Counted from the first letter of the stretch, positions 47,179-56,170 are shown. The stretch is 64,000 nt of DNA from Sphingopyxis macrogoltabida (GCF_001314325.1 NZ_CP009429.1:3038501-3102500), one strand, 5' to 3'. A program made the numbers and translations. The notes: generated from the sequence alone by a model not told the origin.

Positions 47179-47919
47179 TCAATGCCCGCCGAAAATCTTG
47201 GCGGTCATCGCGGCGCGATTATGGACATCGAGCTTGCGATAGATGCGCCGGAGGTGGTTTTCGACGGTGAATTCGGAGATACCGGCGATGAAGGCGACCT
47301 GCTTGTTCTGCTTTCCCGCACCGATGAGCTGGGCGATCTGCAACTCACGCGACGACAGTTTCGCCGCGACGCCGCCAGCGGCGGGTCCGCTGTCGGAGAG
47401 CGCGGCCTGCAACGTGCCGCGGCCCCCGGCACCCGCCAGGATCTCCTCGAACAGCTGGCTGACGACCATCTGCGAAATCGCCGCGCTTTCCCGTTCGAGC
47501 AACCCGTGCGCAACGTCCGATTTGCGGTGCCCGTCCGGGTGGCAATGCGCGCCGATCAGCAGGTAGAAATCGGGTAGCACCTGTTGCACCCAGGCACCGA
47601 CGACATCGACCGAATGGCAGTTGATGAACTGGCGATATTCGGTCGCACCGTCGGCGACGCGGTCGAGCCGGTCCTCGCCCCAGCGGATCATCCGGCCGCA
47701 ACGGTCGGTGCGATCGATCACCCGTGTGAAGGGGTCTTCCTCGAACACCCGGCCGTCCTTGTACGCATGCTGCGCCTCTTCGGAAACGCCATGGTGGAAC
47801 AAATAGGTCAGGTCGGTCGCGCCCTGTGACTGCGCCGAAAAGAAGATCGACAGACTGTCGAGACCGCACGATGCGATCATCTGGTCGGCCCGGGCCGCAA
47901 TATCGCGTGAAACCAGCAT
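47179..47919 (-). CDS. LuxR-family transcriptional regulator
   Basis: Predicted 246 residues; GAGGAGCGAGGAAAC precedes the ATG at 47919. The C-terminal LuxR HTH is clear: LSSRELQIAQLIGAGKQNKQVA followed by FTVENHLRRIYRKLDVHNR. The N-terminal 150 residues are an unassigned sensory domain. A homoserine-lactone receptor is possible, but the typical WxxY...D pattern is not evident. It lies downstream of and parallel to the 48088-50400 TonB gene and upstream of the 47071 operon, with a 19-base inverted repeat in its leader (47968-47986). Confidence 0.88.
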   Translation of the reverse strand: MLVSRDIAARADQMIASCGLDSLSIFFSAQSQGATDLTYLFHHGVSEEAQHAYKDGRVFEEDPFTRVIDRTDRCGRMIRWGEDRLDRVADGATEYRQFINCHSVDVVGAWVQQVLPDFYLLIGAHCHPDGHRKSDVAHGLLERESAAISQMVVSQLFEEILAGAGGRGTLQAALSDSGPAAGGVAAKLSSRELQIAQLIGAGKQNKQVAFIAGISEFTVENHLRRIYRKLDVHNRAAMTAKIFGGH

Positions 47920-47967
47920 GTTTCCTCGCTCCTCTCCCTTCACGCGCGGCTTTTGCCGCGTCGTCCC

Positions 47968-47994
47968 GTTCAAAGCTTCTTTGAACGATTTCGT
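47968..47994. promoter_or_regulatory. Inverted repeat plus shared core before luxR-type gene
   Basis: GTTCAAAG-CTT-CTTTGAAC (47968-47986) is a perfect 8+3+8 palindrome about 50 bases upstream of the LuxR-type start. It overlaps a second element, ACGATTTCGTCC (47985-47996), whose reverse complement occurs in the palindrome at 51407-51420 and whose first ten bases occur at 50511-50520. Confidence 0.55.
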
Positions 47995-48087
47995 CCTACC
48001 ATGACCGCGCGACAGGAGTCCACAGGCTGGCGGACGACGGACGCAAAGGGGACCCGGCCTCCCCTTTGCGTCCGCCGCGACGAACCG

Positions 48088-50400
48088 TCAGAAGCGATAA
48101 CCGAGCGTCACGCCATAGGTCGCCGGTTTTGCCGCATAGCGGACGACGGTATCCTGTCCCGCCACGACGTTGGTCCAGTAATAGGTGCCGGTCACATTCT
48201 TGCCCCACAGCGTCGCTTTCCAGCGGCCGTCGGGCTCCTCGATCCCCAATTGCAGGTCGAGCAGCGCATAATCGTCGATCTTGTACAGCGGCGTTTCGCC
48301 GACGATCGCGTTGGTCGCGCTGCGATAGGTGAGCTGGACGCCGCCGAACAGGTTCAGCCCGCTGCTGAGCGGAATGTCGGCGCGCATGTTCGTCGCGGCC
48401 TGCCACTTCGGCGTGAAGGGCACCCGCGTACCCGCAAAGTCGGCGGTAACGCCGCCGGCATTGACGCCGGTGTAGCGATCGATTTCGGAGTCGACATAAG
48501 TCAGCGCCGCCCCGACGCTCAACCCCTGCGTCGGCCGTGCCTGCAGTTCCAGCTCGAACCCCTGAAGATGCGATTTCGGGATGTTGATGATCGCATCGAG
48601 AATGCCGAAGGTGGCATCGATCAGTTTCGAGCGCAGCTGCTTGTTGCGATAGTCCATATAGAAGACCGCACCGTTCAGCGACACGCGGCGATCGGCGAAC
48701 TGCGCCTTGAAACCGCCTTCGTAATTGAGGATCGATTCCTGGACCGCCGGCGTGAACTGCGCGGTCGACGAGGCGTTGATGTTGCCGAAGGTCCCCGCCT
48801 TGTACCCCTTGGACACGTTGGCATAGAGTAAGAGGTCGCTCGACGGCTTGAAATCGACGCCCGCGCGCCACGAGATATTGTCCTCGTTGAGCTGGCTCTT
48901 GAACTCCGGCCCGTTGAAGAAATTCTCGTCGAGCACGAAACAGTCGGTCGGGCCCAGCGCCGGCCGGGTCGGGTCGCCGGACAGCAGGCGCGAGAAGAAG
49001 GTGAACAGCGCCGAAGTCAGGCCGTCGCCGCCATCGCGGTTACAGATGGTGGCGCTGCGCCGCGCATCGGTGTAGCGGATGCCGCCCTTGACGGTCAGCT
49101 TGTCGCCGATGTCGAACTCGACATTGCCGAAGGCGGCAAGGTTGCGCATCCGCTGGTCGCTGTAATTCTCGCTGGTCGTGATCCCGAAATTGTAAAAGGC
49201 CGACGAGTCCCCATAGAGCAGGTTCTCGATGTAATAGACCTTGTCGCGGCTGTAATTGCCGCCGACGATGAACCGGACGCGGCTGGCGGGATCGTTGGCG
49301 ATCCGCAATTCCTGCGACAGGCTGCGGATGCGCCCCGCAAAGGCGCGCAGGTCGATGTCCTGCAGGTTCATCCCGTCCTGGTCGAGGGCGCCGCGCTGGT
49401 TGAACCGGCTGTACGCCGAAATCGAGGTCAACGTCAGCCCGCCGCCCAGCTCGATATCGCCGCGCAGCGACGCCTGCGCTAACTTGCGGTTGATGAACAT
49501 GCCGTTGTCGGTCGACCAGTCGGCGGAGCGCGAATTCAGTGGCGATCGCGGATAGTCGCGGACAATCTGGGTGTTCGACACCGCCTGTTCGTTGAAGGCG
49601 AGATATTGCACCGCGAGCGGGTCGCTCTTGTCCTGCCAGCCGTTGATGTTGAGCTGGAAGCTCATGGTGTCGCTCGGCTCCCAGTCGAGCAGGAAGCGGC
49701 CCGCGAGTTCGCGGACGCGGCCGTTTTCGTCGTCACGGGTATAGCTTTTCTGCCAGGGCCCGCTGCGCGCGCCGCGAATGGCGAGGCGGGCACGGAGCGT
49801 CTCGCTCAGCGGGCCGCTGATATAGGCATTGCCGATAAAATGGTTGAAGCGGCCATAGCTCGCCTCGACCCCCGCCTCGAAATCGGCAGTGGGCTTGGCG
49901 GCGATATAGTTGATCGCGCCGCCGGTGGAATTCTGGCCGAACAGCGTGCCCTGCGGCCCTTTCAGCACCTCGATGCGCTCGAGGTCGAATGCGGTCAGCG
50001 TGGTCAGGACCGGGAACGGCAGCGGCACCTGGTCGAGATAGACGCTCGCGGTGGGATAGGAGCCGAGCGAGGTGTCGTAAAAGCCGACGCCGCGCAATGT
50101 GAAGACCGGCGTGTTGTTCGCGCTGTTGGTGTAGCTGAGGCCGGGGACCGCCTGTGCGATATCGGCGGCGGAGGTGATCTGGCGTTCGCTGAGGTCGTCC
50201 GCGCCGACCGCCTTGATCGTCAGCCCGACGCGGTTGATCGATTCCTCGCGCTTGTTCGCGGTAACGATGATCTCGTTGCCGTCGAACCCGCTCGCCGCGG
50301 GCGCGGCCGGACCCGCTTCCTGGCCATAGGCGGCAGCCGGCGCAGCCCCCAATGCCAGCATCGAACAGCCGATTGAAATGGCGACACGCATGGAACCCAT
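48088..50400 (-). CDS. TonB-dependent outer-membrane receptor
   Basis: Predicted 770 residues; GGAGGAGAGG precedes the ATG. Signal peptide ends near AAAYGQ (about residue 27). The plug begins NEIIVTANKREESINRVGL and has IEVLKGPQGTLFGQNSTGG; the barrel ends ...TLGYRF with terminal Phe. It resembles the sphingomonad receptors for hydrophobic carbon sources. Divergent from a GntR gene, with a cluster of palindromes between. It is likely the uptake gate for the pathway in this region. Confidence 0.93.
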   Translation of the reverse strand: MGSMRVAISIGCSMLALGAAPAAAYGQEAGPAAPAASGFDGNEIIVTANKREESINRVGLTIKAVGADDLSERQITSAADIAQAVPGLSYTNSANNTPVFTLRGVGFYDTSLGSYPTASVYLDQVPLPFPVLTTLTAFDLERIEVLKGPQGTLFGQNSTGGAINYIAAKPTADFEAGVEASYGRFNHFIGNAYISGPLSETLRARLAIRGARSGPWQKSYTRDDENGRVRELAGRFLLDWEPSDTMSFQLNINGWQDKSDPLAVQYLAFNEQAVSNTQIVRDYPRSPLNSRSADWSTDNGMFINRKLAQASLRGDIELGGGLTLTSISAYSRFNQRGALDQDGMNLQDIDLRAFAGRIRSLSQELRIANDPASRVRFIVGGNYSRDKVYYIENLLYGDSSAFYNFGITTSENYSDQRMRNLAAFGNVEFDIGDKLTVKGGIRYTDARRSATICNRDGGDGLTSALFTFFSRLLSGDPTRPALGPTDCFVLDENFFNGPEFKSQLNEDNISWRAGVDFKPSSDLLLYANVSKGYKAGTFGNINASSTAQFTPAVQESILNYEGGFKAQFADRRVSLNGAVFYMDYRNKQLRSKLIDATFGILDAIINIPKSHLQGFELELQARPTQGLSVGAALTYVDSEIDRYTGVNAGGVTADFAGTRVPFTPKWQAATNMRADIPLSSGLNLFGGVQLTYRSATNAIVGETPLYKIDDYALLDLQLGIEEPDGRWKATLWGKNVTGTYYWTNVVAGQDTVVRYAAKPATYGVTLGYRF

Positions 50401-50483
50401 CGATCCTCTCCTCCCGTTGCGGCCCGCATTTTCGCGAGTCCGTCTCCCGGCGAGGACGCCCCGCCGGACGCCTTCATTTCACA

Positions 50484-50520
50484 TTGACGGACATCCGTCA
50501 ATATCGTTCGACGATTTCGT
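50484..50520. promoter_or_regulatory. Operator cluster between TonB receptor and gntR
   Basis: TTGACGGA-CA-TCCGTCAA (50484-50501) is a perfect 8+2+8 palindrome. Overlapping it, the 21 bases at 50497-50517 (GTCAATATCGTT then CGACGATTT) recur identically on the other strand at 57588-57608. The next bases complete ACGATTTCGT (50511-50520). A further stem CCGCAT/ATGCGG lies at 50570-50588. Confidence 0.65.
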
Positions 50521-50611
50521 GTGATGACAGCGTAAGACGGTTTCGAACACATATGATGGACGACAGGCGCCGCATAAGTTACATGCGGGGCAATCAGGGG
50601 CAGGAACCGAA

Positions 50612-51352
50612 ATGGCGACAAATATGAAAACGGCACGAAAAAGTGCGGCGGCGGACGAGGCGACGGAGGCAAAGACGGCAAGCGACGGATCGGTCGCCAG
50701 CGCCGCCGACCGCGTTTCGGAATCGATCTTGCAGGGCATAAGGTCGGGGTCATTCGTGCCCGGACAGCACCTGCTGGAACCCGACCTGACGCGCCGGCTC
50801 GGCATCAGCCGGGGGTCCTTGCGCGAAGCGCTCAAGCATCTCGCCGCCGCCGGGATCGTCACCCTCAACCGCTTTCGCGGCGCCTATATCAGCACCCTCG
50901 ACCGCAAATCGGTGCTCGACCTGCTCGACACGCTCGAACCGCTGGCGCGCTTGGGCGCGCGACTCGCCGCCGAAAATTGCGGCACCGAGGCGCAGCGCCG
51001 CCGCATGCTGGCCGCCGCCGCGAACATCGATACCGCGACGAGGGAGCGCAATCGCGGGCTCTACCTCGATCGCCGCCGGCAATTCTATGACGCGATGATC
51101 GACATCGGCGGCAATATGGAACTCGCGCGCGCGATGCCGCTCAGCCGCACCGACCTGTTCCGCGCGCAGGTCGAGACGATCCAGACCGAACGACAGCGGA
51201 TGCTGCACGCCTCGGGCTATGCAAAAATCACCAGAGCGATCGTCGAAAACGACCCCGCCGGAGCCGATCGCGCGGTCAAAAAACACTTCGACGGCACACG
51301 AAAAACGATCCACGAATTGCCGTCTCACGCCTTCCCATCGTTGGAAATCTAG
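50612..51352 (+). CDS. GntR-family transcriptional regulator (FadR/FCD subfamily)
   Basis: Predicted 246 residues. N-terminal winged helix: ESILQGIRSGSFVPGQHLLE, LTRRLGISRGSLREALKHLA and GIVTLNRFRGAYIS. The C-terminal all-helical FCD domain (from about residue 105) carries the metal/ligand-binding pattern typical of FadR-type sensors of organic acids. Divergent from a TonB receptor and upstream of the EthD/lipocalin-like operon; the 18-base palindrome at 50484-50501 is its probable operator. Confidence 0.9.
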   Translation: MATNMKTARKSAAADEATEAKTASDGSVASAADRVSESILQGIRSGSFVPGQHLLEPDLTRRLGISRGSLREALKHLAAAGIVTLNRFRGAYISTLDRKSVLDLLDTLEPLARLGARLAAENCGTEAQRRRMLAAAANIDTATRERNRGLYLDRRRQFYDAMIDIGGNMELARAMPLSRTDLFRAQVETIQTERQRMLHASGYAKITRAIVENDPAGADRAVKKHFDGTRKTIHELPSHAFPSLEI

Positions 51353-51406
51353 GGATTTTTACGCCTAACTGTCACACGCGCCCGCAATGCGTCCGTTAAA
51401 ATCACT

Positions 51407-51420
51407 GGACGAAATCGTCC
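51407..51420. promoter_or_regulatory. Palindrome GGACGAAATCGTCC before the EthD operon
   Basis: A perfect 6+2+6 palindrome 61 bases upstream of the EthD gene. Its centre, ACGAAATCGT, is the reverse complement of the ACGATTTCGT found at 50511-50520 and 47985-47994, so the three sites may bind the same regulator. Confidence 0.55.
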
Positions 51421-51481
51421 GACACGTTTAGCTCCCTCTCAACGAGCCGCGACGAATCGCGCGCCGCGGGAGAGGTGGGTC

Positions 51482-51796
51482 ATGCTGTGCATCACAGCCA
51501 TTTATCCGAACGAGCCGGGTAGCCGGTTCGACGCCGGCTATTACCAATCGTCGCATGCAAGGACCGCGCAGGCGCTGCTGGCGCCGCACGGGCTGACCGC
51601 CATTCGCACCACCGTCGGCACCGCGGCGCTCGACGGATCGCCGCCGCCCTTCTGGGCGGTCAGCGAGATGCATTTCACGTCGCGCGCCGCGTTCGACGCC
51701 GGCATCGCCGCCGAGGGCGCGGCACTGTTCGCCGACATTCCCAATTACACCAATGTCACCCCCATCCTGCAGGTCAGCGAACTGGCCGCAGCCTAA
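51482..51796 (+). CDS. EthD domain protein
   Basis: Predicted 104 residues; GGGAGAGGTGGGTC precedes the ATG. It has the ferredoxin-like dimeric alpha-beta barrel of EthD: ITAIYPNEPGSRFDAGYYQSS with a conserved H-A-x-T stretch (SHARTAQALLAP), the PPFWAVSEMHF strand and a C-terminal PNYTNVTPILQVSE strand. EthD is required with P450 EthB for ethyl-tert-butyl-ether degradation; other members isomerise or degrade polyketide-like compounds. It heads the operon with the lipocalin-like and kinase genes. Confidence 0.82.
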   Translation: MLCITAIYPNEPGSRFDAGYYQSSHARTAQALLAPHGLTAIRTTVGTAALDGSPPPFWAVSEMHFTSRAAFDAGIAAEGAALFADIPNYTNVTPILQVSELAAA

Positions 51797-51816
51797 ACCC
51801 ACCCAGGAGAGCGACG

Positions 51817-53019
51817 ATGTCCGGTTACAATCCCAACACCCCCTATGTCCGCAACGCAATGAGCGACATCGGCTATATCACCGCGCTCGACGAGGTACTG
51901 AACCACCAGATTGTCGATACCTTCTCGACCGTTTCGACCTCCGAACAGAGCTGGACCGAGAAGATCTGGTCGGCGATCGTCCGCAAGGATGGGACGATGG
52001 GCATCGATTTCGGCCTCGGCCGCTATCATAATCGCGGCGTCCTCGACGGCTGGGCGGCGGTATCGCGCGGGTCGGAGCAATGGACGGTGCGCGCCAACCG
52101 CGAACTGCGCGACGATCCGTCGATCACCCAGGTCGGCCCGCTGACCTACGAGATCATCGAACCGCTGCGCAAGGTCCGCTATGCGCTCGCCAAGAATGAC
52201 GCCCAGCCGATCAGCTACGACATCGTCTTCACCGCCGAAATGCCGCCCTTCTTCGAGGATCGCCACAAGCAGCGCGAGCGCGACGGCTTCCGCGTCGGCT
52301 CCGACGTCGTCCGCTATCACCAGATCGGCGTGCCGTCGGGCTGGGTCGAGATCGAGGGCGAACGCTTCGAGGTCAATCCCGAGGAATGGACCGAATATCG
52401 CGACCATAGCTGGGGAACCCGGCTCGACGTCGGTGCGCACAATGCCGATGTTCGCCCCTCGTCCGACTTCGGCGACGTCAAGTTCGGCGAAGGCGAGTTC
52501 GTGCTCGTCTGGAGCCCGTTCATGCTCGAAAGCCCGAACGGCGAGCGCTCCTCCTTCCACTTCTATCATATGTCGAAACAGGGCCATATCTTCTACTCGT
52601 CGGGCTATCGCAACCTGCCCGACGGCACGCAGGAAAAGGTCGCGCGGGTGCGCCCCGAGCTGCGCTACGACGACAAGACCCGGCGCCTGCTCGGCGGCAC
52701 CGTCCATTTCGACATGCTGCAGGGCGGCACCCACAGCGTCGAGATCGAAGTGATGGGCACCGCCGGCGTCCACCTCGGCCCCGGCCTCTACTTGGGCTTC
52801 GACGGCCGCAAGCACGGCTCGTGGCACGGCCCGTTGACGATCGAGGGCGAATATTTCCCCGACACGATGGACGTCGAGACGCTGAAGCGCATCCGCCAGC
52901 TCCGCGATTGCCCGATCCGCGTGCGGCAGGGCGACGCCGTCGGCTACGGCATCATGGAAACGATCATCCACGGCGCACATCCCGACATGGGCCTGACCGC
53001 CGCCAATTCGATCGTCTGA
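51817..53019 (+). CDS. Lipocalin/CrtC-like protein (DUF7064/7065-type), paralogue of the one at 43444
   Basis: Predicted 400 residues following the EthD gene by 20 bases with GGAGAG upstream. All-beta sequence with YEIIEPLRKVRYAL, SGWVEIEGERFE, REDRDHSWGTR-type block (EYRDHSWGTRLDV) and a C-terminal half with GLYLGFDGRKHGSWHG. It shares those blocks with the 370-residue protein at 43444-44556. No catalytic residues are certain. Both paralogues are adjacent to an APH-fold kinase, which suggests that the pair kinase + lipocalin-like protein is a reused module. Confidence 0.72.
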   Translation: MSGYNPNTPYVRNAMSDIGYITALDEVLNHQIVDTFSTVSTSEQSWTEKIWSAIVRKDGTMGIDFGLGRYHNRGVLDGWAAVSRGSEQWTVRANRELRDDPSITQVGPLTYEIIEPLRKVRYALAKNDAQPISYDIVFTAEMPPFFEDRHKQRERDGFRVGSDVVRYHQIGVPSGWVEIEGERFEVNPEEWTEYRDHSWGTRLDVGAHNADVRPSSDFGDVKFGEGEFVLVWSPFMLESPNGERSSFHFYHMSKQGHIFYSSGYRNLPDGTQEKVARVRPELRYDDKTRRLLGGTVHFDMLQGGTHSVEIEVMGTAGVHLGPGLYLGFDGRKHGSWHGPLTIEGEYFPDTMDVETLKRIRQLRDCPIRVRQGDAVGYGIMETIIHGAHPDMGLTAANSIV

Positions 53020-53023
53020 TCCG

Positions 53024-54007
53024 GTGGCGCGCGACACCGACCAGCTCGCCGCCGGCCTGCGCGATTACCTGCCGCGCGGCGCCGGTATCACCGGGGTGAC
53101 CACGCTGTCGGCGGGGCATTCGAACGAGACCTATCTGGTCGACGGTATCGGCGAGGTGCTGCGCATGCCGCCGTCGGAGGAAGGCCTGCTGCCGCCCTAT
53201 GACATGGCGCGGCAGCACGCCGTGCTGTCGGCGGTCGCGAACTCAGCTCCCGGTGTCCCGCTGCCGCCCGTTCTCGAACTCTGCACCGACCCGTCCGTCC
53301 TGGGCGACGAATTTTTCCTGATGGGACAGGTGCCGGGCGAGGCCTTCGAATATGCGGTGCCCGACTGGCTCGCCGCCGATCCGGACGCCGGCGCCGAAAG
53401 CGTCTGCCGCCAATGGTTCGACGCCCTGCTCGCGCTGCACAACATGCCCGCCGGGGCGATGCCGCCGGGCGAACGGACGGTGCAGCAGGAAGCGCAGCAC
53501 TGGCTCGACGTCGCGCGCGGCGCGGAGTCGATGCCGGTGCTCGTCGACATCCTCGAGGATCTGGCCAAGCGCCCGCCGCGCACCAGCGGCGCGCCGACCC
53601 CGGTGCACGGCGACCCCAAACATGGCAATTGCCTGTGGCACGAGGGACGGCTGACCGCGCTGCTCGACTGGGAGATGGCCCAGATTTCGGAGCCTTTGCT
53701 CGACCTCGGCTATGTGCTGATGTTCCACGATCAGGGTGAGGCCTCGCTCGCCGACGCGGGCTTTGCCCTGCCCGGCTGGTGGTCAGCCGACCGGATGATC
53801 GCCGAGTGGGAAAAGGGCACCGGCCGCACCGCCATCGACGTCGCACGCTATGCGGTGCTGGGACAGGCGAAGGTCGCGGCGATCATCTCGGTCGGCGCCT
53901 ATCTCTTCAACAGCGGCCGTATCGCCGACCCGCGTTTCCAGGCTTTCGCCGGGGTGCTCCCCGCCTATGTGGCGCTGCTGGAGAAGCGCGCGATGGCTGC
54001 GGGATAA
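53024..54007 (+). CDS. APH-fold phosphotransferase family protein
   Basis: Predicted 327 residues from a GTG four bases after the previous stop. Motifs: LSAGHSNETYLVD (nucleotide-loop), PVHGDPKHGNCLWHEG (HGDxxxxN) and LLDWEMAQISEP (DWE). Family members phosphorylate hydroxylated small molecules or acyl-CoAs. Third gene of the EthD operon; one of four kinases of this fold in the region. Confidence 0.86.
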   Translation: MARDTDQLAAGLRDYLPRGAGITGVTTLSAGHSNETYLVDGIGEVLRMPPSEEGLLPPYDMARQHAVLSAVANSAPGVPLPPVLELCTDPSVLGDEFFLMGQVPGEAFEYAVPDWLAADPDAGAESVCRQWFDALLALHNMPAGAMPPGERTVQQEAQHWLDVARGAESMPVLVDILEDLAKRPPRTSGAPTPVHGDPKHGNCLWHEGRLTALLDWEMAQISEPLLDLGYVLMFHDQGEASLADAGFALPGWWSADRMIAEWEKGTGRTAIDVARYAVLGQAKVAAIISVGAYLFNSGRIADPRFQAFAGVLPAYVALLEKRAMAAG

Positions 54008-54012
54008 GGATC

Positions 54013-54060
54013 GCATCCGCAAGCGCGGCGAGGATTGCTTCGCCGCACTCGCGATGACGG
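54013..54060. repeat. REP-like palindromic intergenic repeat
   Basis: GCGGCGAGGATTGCTTCGCCGC forms a 7-base stem with an 8-base loop, followed by a CTCGCGATGACGG tail common in sphingomonad intergenic repeats. It lies between convergent genes, where it may act as a transcription terminator for the phosphotransferase operon. Confidence 0.55.
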
Positions 54061-54065
54061 AAGAT

Positions 54066-54455
54066 TCAATCGGTTTCCAATCGCACCAGCGGTGCGCCAT
54101 ATTCGACGAGATCGCCGTCGTTCGGCAGGATTGCCGCGACGCGGCCCGCGGTCTCGCTGACGATGTCGGTCGCCTCGCCGAGCTTGTCGACCCGCCCGAT
54201 CACCGTTCCAGCCTCGACCATCGCCCCCGGGGCGACCCGCGCCGAGAAAATGCCGAGGTGCGGTGCGGTGACATCGCGCACCGCCGCAAGCGCGGCGGCG
54301 ACCGCCTGCCCCGCGCGCGCCAGCATGGGATTGGCGCCGCCATCGGCCTTCGCCATGAACAGCGACCAGCCGCCGCTGCGGAAATGCAGGTCGCGCCAGG
54401 GCGAGGCGGCAAAGCTGGCGAGCAGTGCGCGGACTTCCTCGATCGTCGAGCTCAT
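54066..54455 (-). CDS. Biotinyl/lipoyl-fold protein lacking the biotinylation lysine
   Basis: Predicted 129 residues, start ATG overlapping the previous stop by four bases. The C-terminal half is a biotinyl/lipoyl hammerhead: HLGIFSARVAPGAMVEAGTV, then IGRVDKLGEATDIVSETAGR and VAAILPNDGDLVEYGAPLVR. In carboxyl-carrier proteins the central turn is AMKM; here it is KLGE, so the modified lysine has no equivalent at that position. It may therefore serve as a docking or substrate-presenting domain. The N-terminal half (about 50 residues) is unassigned. Last gene of the dikinase-like operon. Confidence 0.75.
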   Translation of the reverse strand: MSSTIEEVRALLASFAASPWRDLHFRSGGWSLFMAKADGGANPMLARAGQAVAAALAAVRDVTAPHLGIFSARVAPGAMVEAGTVIGRVDKLGEATDIVSETAGRVAAILPNDGDLVEYGAPLVRLETD

Positions 54456-56170
54456 GCCGCATCCCCGATCATCGTCAGCAAGACCGGCAGCACCGGTTCG
54501 GTAACGATCGTCGTCGCCCCCGCGCCGCGCGCGATCCGCGCGATATCGTCGTTGGCGAGCGCATGGCCGCGCACGACGCTGGCGCCGCCAATCGCTCCCG
54601 CCAGCGCCTCCGCATCGCCCGCCGCCAGCGCGCGGTCGACGTCGAACCCGTCGGGCCCGGCCGCGAAATCGACCACCGCAACGGGGCTCGCCGCACGCGC
54701 CCATTCGATAAGCTGACGGAGCCGGGCGTCGGCCTGCTCGTTCGGCGCCTCGGTCGCGAGCGTACCGGCATAGACCAGCCCGCCCGCGCCATCGACCGTC
54801 ACCACCGTTCCCGCTTTCGCCACCGCACCGTCGCCGACCCCGACGACGCACGGCCGCCCGAGCGCGCGGCTGACCACCGCGGCGTGCGAGGTCGACCCGC
54901 CTTGCTCTGTCACCACCGCGCGCGCCGCGATCATGCCATGGACGTCGTCGGGACTCGTCGTCTTGCGCACAAGGATCACATCCTCGCCCGCCGCGGCGCG
55001 GCGTTCGGCCTCATCGGCGTCGGCGACCAGCACGCCGGTCGCCGCGCCGGGGCAAGCCCCCTCACCCGTCGCGAGCACCGCCGCACCATCGGTCGCGCCG
55101 TCGCTGAGCCGCGGCAACAGCAGCGTCCGCACCTGTTCGGCACTCACCCGCGACAGCGCGGTGGCGGGGTCGATGCGACCCTCGGCAACCATGTCCACCG
55201 CAAAGCGCACCGCCGCCGCCGGTGCACGCTTGGCCGCGCGCGACTGGAGCAGGTAGAGCTGCCCCGACTGGACGGTGAATTCGATATCCTGCACGTCGCC
55301 ATGCTCGCGTTCGAGCCGATCGCTCGCGGCGAGCAGCGCGGCATGCGCCTCGGGCTCGGCCGTCGCCATGGCGTCGAGCGGCAGCGGGGTGAATTTCCCC
55401 GACACGACATCCTCGCCCTGCGCCCGCGGCAGATATTCGCCATAGGGTTCGGCCTCGCCGGTTAGCGGATTGCGGCTGAACAGCACCCCGGTTCCGCTCC
55501 GCTCGTCGAGATTGCCGAACACCATCGCCTGGATCGTCACCGCGGTGCCGAGGTCGTGCGGGATATTGTTATGCTCGCGGTAGCGCCGGGCGCGGCGGGT
55601 GTTCCAGCTTTCGAACACCGCGCGCACCGTCGCGAGCAATTGGTCGCGGACGCTTGCGGGCACCGGACCGCCCGCCGCCTCGACCGCCGCGCGCCAGTCG
55701 CCGGGCGGGGCGTCGCCTGCGAGTTCGACCGGCGCCTTGAGCACGATCGAGGCATAAAGTTCAAGGAAGCGCCGATGCGTGTCGCGCGCAAAGCCGGGGA
55801 GCCCCGTTTCCGCCGCCAGCGCCGCTTCGCCGGCATCGTCGATGCCGAGGTTGAGCACCGTGTCCATCATCCCGGGCATCGAGATAGCCGCGCCCGACCG
55901 CACCGAGAGCAACAGCCGCTTCTCGCCCGCGCCGAAGCTGCGGCCGGTTTCGCTTTCGAGCCACGCGAGCCCGGCGTCGATCTCTTCCGCTAGCCCGGCC
56001 GGAAAATCGCCGCTGTCGAGAAAGGCGAGACATGCCTTCGTGCCGATCACGAACGCCGGCGGCACCGGCAGGCCGAGCCCGCGCATCCGCGCGATCGACC
56101 AGGCCTTGCCGCCCGCCGCCTCCTTGGTCGGCAGTTCGGACCCGTCGAGCTTGATCGTCCAGCCACTCAT
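54452..56170 (-). CDS. PPDK-like protein: ATP-grasp plus phosphohistidine domains without the PEP/pyruvate barrel
   Basis: Predicted 572 residues, versus about 880 for pyruvate phosphate dikinase. N-terminal ATP-grasp: KEAAGGKAWSIARMRGLGLP, SVRSGAAISMPGMMDTVLN, GVLFSRNPLTGE and DIEFTVQSGQLYLLQSR. Central phosphohistidine domain: VVTEQGGSTSHAAVV with His429. After about residue 490 only some 80 residues remain, with no TIM barrel for PEP/pyruvate. The enzyme could make a phosphohistidine from ATP but must pass the phosphate to something else. Neighbours encode a separate phosphohistidine domain and a biotinyl-like domain, suggesting a multi-subunit synthase comparable to phenylphosphate synthase. 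Confidence 0.85.
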   Translation of the reverse strand: MSGWTIKLDGSELPTKEAAGGKAWSIARMRGLGLPVPPAFVIGTKACLAFLDSGDFPAGLAEEIDAGLAWLESETGRSFGAGEKRLLLSVRSGAAISMPGMMDTVLNLGIDDAGEAALAAETGLPGFARDTHRRFLELYASIVLKAPVELAGDAPPGDWRAAVEAAGGPVPASVRDQLLATVRAVFESWNTRRARRYREHNNIPHDLGTAVTIQAMVFGNLDERSGTGVLFSRNPLTGEAEPYGEYLPRAQGEDVVSGKFTPLPLDAMATAEPEAHAALLAASDRLEREHGDVQDIEFTVQSGQLYLLQSRAAKRAPAAAVRFAVDMVAEGRIDPATALSRVSAEQVRTLLLPRLSDGATDGAAVLATGEGACPGAATGVLVADADEAERRAAAGEDVILVRKTTSPDDVHGMIAARAVVTEQGGSTSHAAVVSRALGRPCVVGVGDGAVAKAGTVVTVDGAGGLVYAGTLATEAPNEQADARLRQLIEWARAASPVAVVDFAAGPDGFDVDRALAAGDAEALAGAIGGASVVRGHALANDDIARIARGAGATTIVTEPVLPVLLTMIGDAA

